In this document: in pieces, positions 9,798 to 16,838 of the stretch | Position numbering within the stretch: the stretch's first letter is position 1 | Layout: each line of letters opens with the position of its first letter | From: Roseiarcus sp963717215 | GTDB lineage: Bacteria; Pseudomonadota; Alphaproteobacteria; Rhizobiales; Beijerinckiaceae | NCBI GenBank assembly: GCA_963717215.1 | Contig: CAVQVS010000007.1 | Coordinates: 1 to 64,000, forward strand | Reading direction: 5' to 3' | Length of the DNA stretch: 64,000 bases | The notes under the pieces: generated by a model | The model's input: the letters and a program-made list of their open reading frames with translations, nothing else | Told to the model about the DNA's origin: nothing | Database searches by the model: none | Position numbers and translations under genes: made by a program

Positions 9798-10073
9798 ATG
9801 CCAGCTAATTTACGCCCTCGCGCGCTGGCCCTATTTTCACTTGTTGCCTCGCTTGGCTTTTTGATAGCTGCCTACGCGCCAGCCCGGGCTGAGCAAGTCT
9901 GCCCGCGCGGTCAGTCCCGGTTTTGCGGCGACTTTACCTGCGAAATCTTGGTGTGCGCCGCGTGGCGTATGGACCGCCTGGATCATTGGCCTTGGTCGGA
10001 GGAGTTTCCGAAGGTTTTTCCCCCCAGGCCTCCCTTGCTCGGGCCGACCATTACAGGCTCCGGGCACGTATAG
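9798..10073 (+). CDS. Short secreted protein with signal peptide, possibly the 5' part of a broken gene
   Basis: ATG at 9798 is preceded by GTGAGGA. The first 31 residues (MPANLRPRALALFSLV through ...YAPARA) form a clear signal peptide, with cleavage likely after ARA before EQVCPRG. The mature part is only about 60 residues, Cys-containing (VCPRG, RFCGDFTCEIL), and then becomes Pro-rich and low in recognisable features before TAG. I do not recognise a family. A good secretion signal, a short odd tail and an open frame without a start just downstream together suggest a disrupted longer gene. A genuine 91-aa exported peptide is the alternative. Confidence 0.45.
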   Translation: MPANLRPRALALFSLVASLGFLIAAYAPARAEQVCPRGQSRFCGDFTCEILVCAAWRMDRLDHWPWSEEFPKVFPPRPPLLGPTITGSGHV

Positions 10074-10163
10074 GGACGCCACCATGTTCGCTTGTGTTAA
10101 CAGTTCGTTGCCGTATCCGGGCTGTCGATGGAAATCGGGACCGCCCCTCGATCAGCGCTATGA

Positions 10164-10751
10164 CTTCGAACCCGGGATAGGGCAGGGGGCGGGGAGGTCT
10201 GCGACGCCGCGTCTGCGGCCCTGCCGCGGCCTGACCTCGACGCCCCAGAGCTACATAAGACGCAAAACAACCTTGTGGCCGCGTTCACGAATGCGGCTGG
10301 AGGAGACAGCGGCTGGGGTCATGCGGCAATTGGTGTTTTTCGAAATAAATACATGGGTGCGAAACTCGAGGGACCCAGCGGCGACACGATGGGTGGCCAG
10401 GTCGCAAACTTGGGGCGATTCGTGTCTTCCCAATTGGGTGTCGGAACCTGCAAGCGGCACCTGTACAATAAGGGAGAAAGCACCTGGGGTGTGGGGATGG
10501 TCTATGCCGGCCTTTGTCATCTTGAGGGCCAACCAGCCGGTAACGATGCAATGTGCCTTGTTCCCAAGCATCAGACCGCGGAGTTGGACTATTCCAACAC
10601 CGCTGTGAATTCCAATATCGCCAAGATCATCATCGCGCGCGGCGATTACACCCAGACTTTCGAACTCGATCCGGTCAGCTGTCGCATAAGCGGCTACCCG
10701 CAGGAGTGTAACTTCAACCATCCCGCAGACGGCGACATCAACCTGAACTAA
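10164..10751 (+). pseudogene. Open frame lacking a start; C-terminal part of an unrecognised protein
   Basis: The frame opens after TGA at 10161-10163 and runs to TAA at 10751. The only usable start is GTG at 10275, which has no ribosome site, and in-frame sequence before it already looks coding (DAPELHKTQNNLVAAFTN). From there to the end it reads like a real globular protein: GGDSGWGHAAIGVFRNKY, scattered Cys (GTCKRH, AGLCHLEG, DAMCLVP, DPVSCRISGYPQECNF) and an acidic end. Cys spacing fits a secreted protein. It may be the 3' half of the gene whose signal peptide starts at 9798, separated by several in-frame stops. Family unknown. Confidence 0.4.
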
Positions 10752-10820
10752 GGCTGCGTCCACAAAAAAATGTGTGGATTGCCGCCATCGGCGCCAGCGC
10801 GGATGAACGGCCGGCCCCGG

Positions 10821-11078
10821 AACGTCGCCAACGACGAACCGGCCCCTGCGCAGGACGTCATCGCCTATGCGGCGGCGCTGCTCGGGGTCGGGGCCCCGCC
10901 GGAGGAGCCGTTCGACGAGGCGCGGCTCTCACCGATGGCGCGCGAGTTCTACGCCGACAACAAGCGCGTTTCGATCGGGAAGGCCAAAGCCGAGCTGGGG
11001 TTTGCGCCCGCCTATCCAACCTATCGCGAGGGGCTCAAGGCCCTGGCCGAAGCGGCCGAAGGACGGGCGCGCTCCTGA
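10821..11078 (+). pseudogene. 3' fragment of a second epimerase-like gene copy
   Basis: Translates to NVANDEPAPAQDVIAYAAAL...SPMAREFYADNKRVSI...PAYPTYREGLKAL, matching the last 80 or so residues of the epimerase at 8247-9125 at roughly 80 percent identity. Everything upstream of that segment is missing and no suitable start precedes it. Substitutions are mostly synonymous or conservative, so it was a functional gene end that diverged before or after capture. The offset between copies is about 1953 bp. It marks the right border of the disturbed segment between the two copies. Confidence 0.75.
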
Positions 11079-11088
11079 CGCCCGCCGC

Positions 11089-11114
11089 GACGGATCGGTG
11101 GCCGGCGATCCGTC
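11089..11114 (+). terminator. Possible hairpin terminator after epimerase fragment
   Basis: Perfect 9-bp stem (GACGGATCG with CGATCCGTC) and an 8-nt loop, starting 10 nt after the stop of the epimerase fragment. No T-run follows, so it is a weak or Rho-assisted terminator at best. Confidence 0.35.
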
Positions 11115-11357
11115 TGAATACGGTCCGCGGCCATACCGCAACCTGGGGGGGTGTACGGCGCCACTTGGATGGGCGGCGGTGTCCTCAGCGTCAACCCAGG
11201 GACAACTTTGGCGCACGATCGGCGTTTGAGGCCAAGCAGTCATTTATTTCAAACGTGAGTTTACGGCAGTAACTATCGGCAAGGCATCGCAATTGTCTTC
11301 CGCGAATGGCCAAGCGCCGCGACTTGGCCGCTCTCAAGCTGCCGCAGTCTCTGCCTG

Positions 11358-12737
11358 TCAATGTGCGTCGGTGTTTGGTCCGCCCAGATGCGGAACGAGG
11401 GCGCCCGGCAGATGGATCAAATAGCCGAAGGCGTGCGACACGCCGTCGGTCATCCGCTGCTGGACACTCGCTTTCGGCGCCGGGGCCGCGACCGTCGGAC
11501 TGACAGCATCTTGCGCGGGGTGCGGCGGGCTCTCGGCTTCTTTCGGCGGCGCGAGCTTAGTCGGCGGCGGCTCAGGGTGAATGTGTGTTGCTGAGGCTTT
11601 CGCACTCTTAGCAGGCCTTTGCGGTGAGATCTTCCCAGGCGGTTTCTTCTTTAAATCGCTCTTCGGCTTCGATGGCTCCGCCGATTCGCTCGAAACGGAT
11701 GCTGTCTGGGTTGCGTTCGGCTTCGGCGTCTGAGCCCGAGGCGGCGCGGGTTCAGGTGAAGCCCGGGTGGGCTGCGCTGTCGCAACTGACTCCTTATCCT
11801 GCTTGACCATTTGCGGGGCGGCCGTCGGAGCCGCCGGCCTTGGCGCCTCAGCCAGAGGAGGTGCTGAATCACTGGCGACAGGAGTGGACGGCGCGGTCGC
11901 GAGCGATCCCTTGTCCGGCTCGACCATTTGTGGGGCGGCCGTTGAGACCGCAGGCTTTGGCGCCGGCGCGGAATCGGTCGAGGCGGGAGTGGACGGCGCG
12001 GTCGCGAGCGACGCCTTGTCCGGCTTGGCCATTTGCGACGCGACCGTCGGGGCCGCCGGCTTCGGCGTTCCAGCCATTGGAGGCGCCGATCCGGTTGAGG
12101 CGGGGCTAGCTGGCGCTGGCGCAATTGGCGCCCCGTCCGGCCCAATCCTGTGCGTGGTCACGAGTGTGGCGGGTTCAGTCAGCGGCAGCGGCGCGAATGA
12201 CGGGGGTGCCGTTTCCAAGCCGGAAGCGGCAAGATTTGGCGCATCGACTGCCGCTTTCCCCCCCGCAGGAAGCGAGCCGGCCTGCAGAGGCGCGCCCTGC
12301 TGGATGTCCTGCATCGGCGCTCGGGGAGGTGATTCAGAAGTCTGTCGTCTGGCCAGGCCTTCCGCGGCTGAGACGGAGGGCTCGCGGTCCGGCAGGTTTG
12401 AAGGCTTGCTTATCAAAGCAAAGCTCACGCCTACCGCGGCTGCGGCAGCCAGCCCGAGGCCACCTCCGATCAGTTTCCAGCTTTGGGAACTGGGCCTGAT
12501 CGACTTTTGAAGGGCCGTCCGCGTTTCGACCAGGCGGTTGGCCTTGGCCTCAACAGGACGGTCGCGTTCCCCGTCGATTTGCGATCGCCCGATCTTGCGG
12601 CCAGGAGATTCGGATTTGGGCGCCGTCGACGCGGAGGGTGGCGAAGCGTGAGCCGCAGGAGTCGACGATTCCAGCGCCCGCTTCAACTCTACGAGCATGT
12701 CTTCGGCGTTCACTTGCCGTTTTGGGCCGCCTTGCAT
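11358..12737 (-). CDS. Pro/Ala-rich single-pass membrane protein with internal repeats
   Basis: 459 aa, family not recognised. Residues 1-90 are polar and charged (cytoplasmic). One transmembrane helix, LIGGGLGLAAAAAVGVSFALI, lies around 90-110. About 340 residues follow that are rich in Pro, Ala, Ser and Lys. Inside this part a unit of about 30-35 residues is repeated three to four times, with the core PxAAPQMVxPDKxSLATAPSTP. The end contains HAFGYLIHLPGALVPHLGG, a short hydrophobic stretch. The layout resembles envelope-spanning or spacer proteins of the TonB/SPOR-linker kind, but I see no TonB or SPOR domain. It is monocistronic, upstream of the decayed IS. Confidence 0.65.
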   Translation of the reverse strand: MQGGPKRQVNAEDMLVELKRALESSTPAAHASPPSASTAPKSESPGRKIGRSQIDGERDRPVEAKANRLVETRTALQKSIRPSSQSWKLIGGGLGLAAAAAVGVSFALISKPSNLPDREPSVSAAEGLARRQTSESPPRAPMQDIQQGAPLQAGSLPAGGKAAVDAPNLAASGLETAPPSFAPLPLTEPATLVTTHRIGPDGAPIAPAPASPASTGSAPPMAGTPKPAAPTVASQMAKPDKASLATAPSTPASTDSAPAPKPAVSTAAPQMVEPDKGSLATAPSTPVASDSAPPLAEAPRPAAPTAAPQMVKQDKESVATAQPTRASPEPAPPRAQTPKPNATQTASVSSESAEPSKPKSDLKKKPPGKISPQRPAKSAKASATHIHPEPPPTKLAPPKEAESPPHPAQDAVSPTVAAPAPKASVQQRMTDGVSHAFGYLIHLPGALVPHLGGPNTDAH

Positions 12738-13170
12738 GGTTGAGGTCCTCGTCCCTGATTTCTCTCACCCCCGAGAGATGTCTTGCTCCTGGCCGTCCCA
12801 TCACGCCGATGGTTAAAATTCTCGCACGGACAACTCATATCAGCGCGCCGTACACGCGAATTGGGGCAGCAATCTGCTTGGCGCTGGGTTCGGCGCGTTA
12901 TAACCCGACGCGAGCCGGCGTACGCGATGTCGCCTTTTATGCAGTGAGTGCCAGTTCGAACAAAAGGCGATCGTCAACGAGCCACGCGCGCTCGCCGTGC
13001 TGTCGCGTGCTGCCGCCCGTGAGAAGTTCGTCGAAAAAGCTGGCAAAGCGAAATTTATCTTATACTTTCGGCTGATCGAAACTCGGCGGCTTAAGCGTAT
13101 GAGACGAGAGCACAGGAAGAGAGATAGAGGCAAGGGTGGCGGTTTCGGCCGCAACTTAGCGGGTCGGACG
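12738..13170. other. Intergenic region between membrane-protein gene and decayed IS
   Basis: 433 bp upstream of the minus-strand gene starting at 12737. I see no coding sequence here: open frames crossing it are out-of-frame extensions of the transposase remnant. It presumably holds the promoter of the 459-aa protein and one end of the IS element, but I could not identify clear terminal inverted repeats. Confidence 0.4.
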
Positions 13171-14087
13171 TCATTTGAACCCGTATCCTGCGGCTTGGAA
13201 GTAGTTTGCGCGTTCTTCTGGGGTGAACAGATGGCAGATTTGGCCGATGGCGTTCCAGAGTTCGACGATGGTGCACATGGCCAGGGCGCGCAGGTGCGCC
13301 TTGAGTTTGGCGAAGGCCATTTCGATCGGATTGAGGTCGGGGCTTGCGGCAGAAACAGGAGCCAGGCACCCCGTTCGTGGATGGCTTGTTCGGCGGCGGG
13401 GCTTTTGTGGGCGGGCAGGCTGTCGCGGATGAGAATGTCGCCTTTTTCAAGGGTCGGGGCGAGTTGGGTGCGCACGTAGGGGCCGAAGTTCGTCCCAATC
13501 CATTGGCGCGCCGACAACCCGCGGCGCGGTCACGTCGCCGCCGCGCAGTCGGGCGACGAAAGTCTGGGTCTTCCAATGTCCAAAGGTGGCCTTGGAGAGA
13601 AGGCGCTTGCCCCTGTCGCAGCGTCCGCGCGCACGGGTCATCTTTGTGTTGGTTCCTGTTTCGTCGATGAAGATCAGCCTATGGGGCTCGGGGCTGTCGT
13701 TCGGCCTTCCACGCCTCGCGCGCCTGGCGCACGTCGGGCCGGTCGCATTCGCTCGCCTGAAGGCTTTTTTTAAAGCTCAGGCCGTTGCGGATCAGCCAGC
13801 GCGACAGCGAGGCAGGGTCGGCTCTCACTCCGCTGGCCAGGCATGCTGATGTCGTCCTTTCCGCCACACGGCGCAAAGATGAAGCCGCGGTGCGGATCGA
13901 GCTTACTGTGTCGCCAGCCGCCGAGCGCCTTGGGCGCAACCCCGCCGCGCTCGCGAAAAGCCGTGATCAAATTGATGACAAACGAGGGCGACACCCCGAA
14001 ATGCGCCGCCGCAGCACGCCGCGAATGCCCAGCTTCGACGTCACTCACCACACGCTCGCGAAGATCAAGCGAATAGGGCTTCGACGT
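13171..14087 (-). pseudogene. Decayed IS630-family transposase
   Basis: All parts of an IS630-type DDE transposase are present but spread over several frames. The N-terminus SKPYSLDLRERVVSDVEAGH is preceded by ACG where ATG is expected. Then come the helix-turn-helix FGVSPSFVINLI, WLIRNGLSFKKSLQASE, the first DDE Asp in LIFIDETGTNTKMTR, the second in GDILIRDSLPAHKS and the Glu in SPDLNPIEMAFAKLKAHL, ending ...FQAAGYGFK and TGA. At least four frame changes occur. One is a net 4-nt deletion inside the usual LPQYSPDLNPIE motif, which now reads LPQ then shifts. It cannot be translated as one protein. Confidence 0.88.
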
Positions 14088-14257
14088 CGCAAGTCACCTC
14101 CAACCGGAAGGCAATCACATTCTCATCCCCGCAGGAATCCCCCACAATTCAATCTGACCGTCCGATGCTCTAGGACGTGAGTTCGGCGAGAGTTTTTCCG
14201 CTATAACCCTTTGAAAAGTCGCAATTCCGAAAGGAAATAGAAAGAAAAGAAAGGAAA

Positions 14258-14277
14258 TGAAAGCAATTTTGCTTTCA
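14258..14277. terminator. Hairpin in an A/G-rich intergenic tract
   Basis: An 8-bp perfect stem (TGAAAGCA with TGCTTTCA) and 4-nt loop, next to a purine-only stretch (about 14229-14257) and followed by T-rich sequence. It lies 100 nt beyond the 3' end of the HNH gene (minus strand), where it could end transcription; it is strikingly AT-rich for this genome. Confidence 0.4.
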
Positions 14278-14375
14278 CTTGTTTTCATTTTCTTGCGGGG
14301 CGCTCGCCCGGGAGTTGTATCCCGAGCCAGATCCTGGCCGCCTGTCGTCCGGGAGCCCGAGAGGGCGCGGCTGAG

Positions 14376-14942
14376 CTATTCCTCAAGTTCGCTGTCCCAG
14401 TAGAGATAATCCATCCAACTCTCGTGCAAATAGTTGGGTGGGAACAGGCGCCCGTTCTGGTGCAGGTCGTGGACGGTGGGCTGGTAGGGCTTCGTCGCCG
14501 GCCACATGCGCGCCTTGGCCGGCAGCATGTCGGCCTTCCTGAGGTTGCACTCCGAGCAGGCGGCGACCACGTTCTCCCACGTCGTGATCCCGCCCTTCGA
14601 GCGCGGAACGACATGATCGAACGTCAGGTCATCGCGCTCACCGCAATACTGGCAGGTGAAGCGGTCGCGCAAGAACACGTTGAACCGGGTGAAGGCGGGG
14701 AAGCGGGTCGGCTTGACGTAACTCTTGAGCGACACCACCGAGGGCAGCCGCATCTCGAAGCTCGGGCTGCGCACAAGCGTGTCGTACTCGGAGATGATGT
14801 TGACCCGGTCGAGGAAGACCGCCTTGATCGCGTCCTGCCAACACCAGATCGACAGCGGATAATAGCTGAGCGGACGGTAGTCCGCGTTCAAGACGAGGGC
14901 CGGACAATTCCCCGGTGACACTGAGCGAACATGAACCGTCAA
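14376..14942 (-). CDS. HNH endonuclease family protein
   Basis: 188-aa protein of the HNH family that is widely conserved in alphaproteobacteria. The core reads CQYCGERDDLTFDHVVPRSKGG followed by TWENVVAACSECNLRK: two CxxC zinc pairs bracketing the DH and N catalytic residues of a beta-beta-alpha metal fold. The N-terminal part (VLNADYRPLSYYPLSIWCWQDA) is the family-specific region, seen in chromosomal HNH proteins without mobile-element context. The cellular role is not established. It stands alone, on the strand of the following regulatory cluster. Confidence 0.85.
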   Translation of the reverse strand: MTVHVRSVSPGNCPALVLNADYRPLSYYPLSIWCWQDAIKAVFLDRVNIISEYDTLVRSPSFEMRLPSVVSLKSYVKPTRFPAFTRFNVFLRDRFTCQYCGERDDLTFDHVVPRSKGGITTWENVVAACSECNLRKADMLPAKARMWPATKPYQPTVHDLHQNGRLFPPNYLHESWMDYLYWDSELEE

Positions 14943-15094
14943 ACCGACGCTCCGTCCTCCGCACGTTGACGCTGGGCCGGTCTCCGAATCCGCCCGCGCT
15001 CTTACTCTACAGCTTGCGTGACGCCCTTGTGAAGGGCTCGAAATCCAGCGCTTTCACGCGGTTTCTCCTCGTCCCGCGCGATGCGGCGCCCAAA

Positions 15095-15520
15095 TCAATC
15101 GGCGGCCTTCTCCTCGATCGCCTCGATGTCGGCGTCCGAAAGCCCGAAATGATGGCCTATCTCATGGACGAGAACGTGGGTCACGACCTCGTCGATCGTA
15201 TCCTCGCCCTCGCACCAGAAGTCGAGCAGCGGCCGGCGATAGAGCCAGATCATGTTGGGCAACGCGCCCGTCTCGCCGACCGCGCCGCCTTGAGCGAGCC
15301 CGCGGCCGCGGAAGAGACCCAAGAGGTCAAACTCGCTCTCGGAGCCCATCTCGCTCAGCGTCTCGTCGTCGGGGAAATCCACCACCTGAATGACCAGGCC
15401 GTCGCTAAGACGCCGGAATGAATCCGGCAGCCGTTCGAATGCGGACCGGGCGAGCGCGTCGATGTCTTCGGACGTTGGAGCGCGTAACAAGGAGAGGGCG
15501 CTCGACGTTTCGGCGGTCAC
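15095..15520 (-). CDS. Zincin-like metallopeptidase family protein
   Basis: 141 aa with the zinc protease signature HEIGHHFGLSDADIEAIEE near the C-terminus (HExxH plus a downstream acidic residue) and the family motif PNMIWLYRRPLLDFW in the middle. This is the short single-domain zincin family (Zincin_1 type), cytoplasmic and of unknown substrate. It is the last of three minus-strand genes overlapping end to end by 4 nt: response regulator, cyclic-nucleotide-binding protein, this protein. That arrangement implies co-translation. Confidence 0.85.
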   Translation of the reverse strand: MTAETSSALSLLRAPTSEDIDALARSAFERLPDSFRRLSDGLVIQVVDFPDDETLSEMGSESEFDLLGLFRGRGLAQGGAVGETGALPNMIWLYRRPLLDFWCEGEDTIDEVVTHVLVHEIGHHFGLSDADIEAIEEKAAD

Positions 15521-16002
15521 TGCGCGGCCCGAGGTCTCGGCGCGAGGGAGCCTTCGAACGATTTGATACGCGTTGCTTCCAGTCCGTCGACCAGCCGGCG
15601 CATCCGGGTGGCGAGGGCTAAGCGAATCTTTTCGGCGCCGGCCGGAAACTCGGTTAGAACACGCCGGAACGTCTCGCGCGGAATCCGCATCACGACCGCG
15701 TCCTCGGCCGCACGCGCGCTGACGCGGCGGGTGGTCGGCGCGTAGAGCGCACCCTCGCCGATGAGGGCGCCCGCGTCGACGCGGCGCTCGGCTTTCGGCT
15801 CTGCGCCATCCTCGAGCAGCGTGATCACGCCCGAATGGACGAAGTACCCCAAATCGGCAGTTTCTCCGGCGAAGAACAAGGCTTCTCCCGCCCTAACTCG
15901 GCGTTTCTCACACGAAAAGGCGATCAATTGCACCGCTTCGCGCGGAAGGAGGTCGAAGGGGCGCGTCCGCCCGAGCCGTGCGACTTCGTCGTCGAGCGTC
16001 AC
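15517..16002 (-). CDS. Cyclic nucleotide-binding domain protein (no DNA-binding domain)
   Basis: 161 aa with one cNMP-binding beta-roll: FDLLPREAVQLIAFSCEKRRVRAGEALFFAGETADLGYFVHSG, then LIGEGALYAPTTRRVSARAAED. The phosphate-binding cassette is partly kept: Gly-Glu is present, and an Arg-Arg pair follows a few residues later. No helix-turn-helix follows, unlike Crp/Fnr regulators, so it probably acts by protein contact. It shares 4-nt overlaps with the upstream response-regulator gene and the downstream zincin gene. Confidence 0.82.
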   Translation of the reverse strand: MTLDDEVARLGRTRPFDLLPREAVQLIAFSCEKRRVRAGEALFFAGETADLGYFVHSGVITLLEDGAEPKAERRVDAGALIGEGALYAPTTRRVSARAAEDAVVMRIPRETFRRVLTEFPAGAEKIRLALATRMRRLVDGLEATRIKSFEGSLAPRPRAAQ

Positions 16003-16712
16003 TCCGCGCGCGCCCCGGCTGCCGCGCTCGCCACAAGCTTGTAGCCGCCGCCTTCGGTGACAAGAAGTTGCGCTTCGGCAGGATTGTTCTCGATCTTCTG
16101 ACGCAAACGATAGATATGCGTCTCGAGCGTGTGCGTGGTCACGTTGGCGTTGTAGCCCCAGACATGCTTGAGCAAAGTCTCGCGGGCCACGGGTTGCTGT
16201 TCGGCGCGATGGAGATAGCGTAGGATCGCCGCTTCTTTTTCGGTCAGCCGCAGTTTGACACCCTGCGGGTCGACCAGATTCTTCGAAGTTGGCCGGAAGG
16301 TGTAAGGGCCGACCTGGAACTCGGCATCCTCGCTGGCTTCATATTGCCTAAGCTGCGAGCGAATCCGGGCCAAGAGCACGACGAACCGGAACGGCTTGCC
16401 GACGTAATCGTTGGCGCCGGAATCGAGGCCGGACACCGCGTCTGCATCCGTATCGTGGGCTGTTAGCATGATGATCGGCCGACGATATCCGTCTCGCCGC
16501 ATCTGTTTGACCGCCTCGCGGCCGTCAAGATCAGGCAGGCCGACGTCCATGATTATGAGGTCGGGGGTGGTCGTCGCGACCGTCTCAAGCGCGCCCCCCG
16601 CCGTCTCGACGGCGTGGACCTGAAACTCGGGATGCAAAGCCAATTGTTCGACCAGCGCTTGACGCAGGTCGTTGTCATCATCCACGATCAGCAGCTGCCG
16701 CGTTTGGCTCAT
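15999..16712 (-). CDS. OmpR/PhoB-type response regulator
   Basis: 237 aa. The receiver domain has the acidic pair VDDDND, the phospho-acceptor Asp in IIMDVGLPDLDG (around residue 56), Thr in MLTAHD and Lys in VGKPF. The C-terminal winged helix is of the PhoB type (RLTEKEAAILRYLHR ... VWGYNANVTTHTLETHIYRLRQKIE, GGGYKLV). No histidine kinase gene is adjacent, so it is an orphan here. Homologues of this architecture occur in many alphaproteobacteria in the same gene order with a cNMP-binding protein. First gene of the three-gene overlapping operon. Confidence 0.92.
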   Translation of the reverse strand: MSQTRQLLIVDDDNDLRQALVEQLALHPEFQVHAVETAGGALETVATTTPDLIIMDVGLPDLDGREAVKQMRRDGYRRPIIMLTAHDTDADAVSGLDSGANDYVGKPFRFVVLLARIRSQLRQYEASEDAEFQVGPYTFRPTSKNLVDPQGVKLRLTEKEAAILRYLHRAEQQPVARETLLKHVWGYNANVTTHTLETHIYRLRQKIENNPAEAQLLVTEGGGYKLVASAAAGARAE

Positions 16713-16838
16713 GTCAATGACTTTACTCGCTGGAGAGCACGCCGGCTACCGCAGGATTACGGCGAGCATGCGGCTGACGCTTACGCGTAGATCGGTTGCC
16801 GGCGCGCCTCGTCCTCGGATTTCGGGCGCCCGCCCTCA

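Noticed and set aside
12840..13576. 225-aa and 161-aa minus frames as separate proteins
   Set aside because: They are partial or out-of-frame readings of the decayed IS630 transposase.
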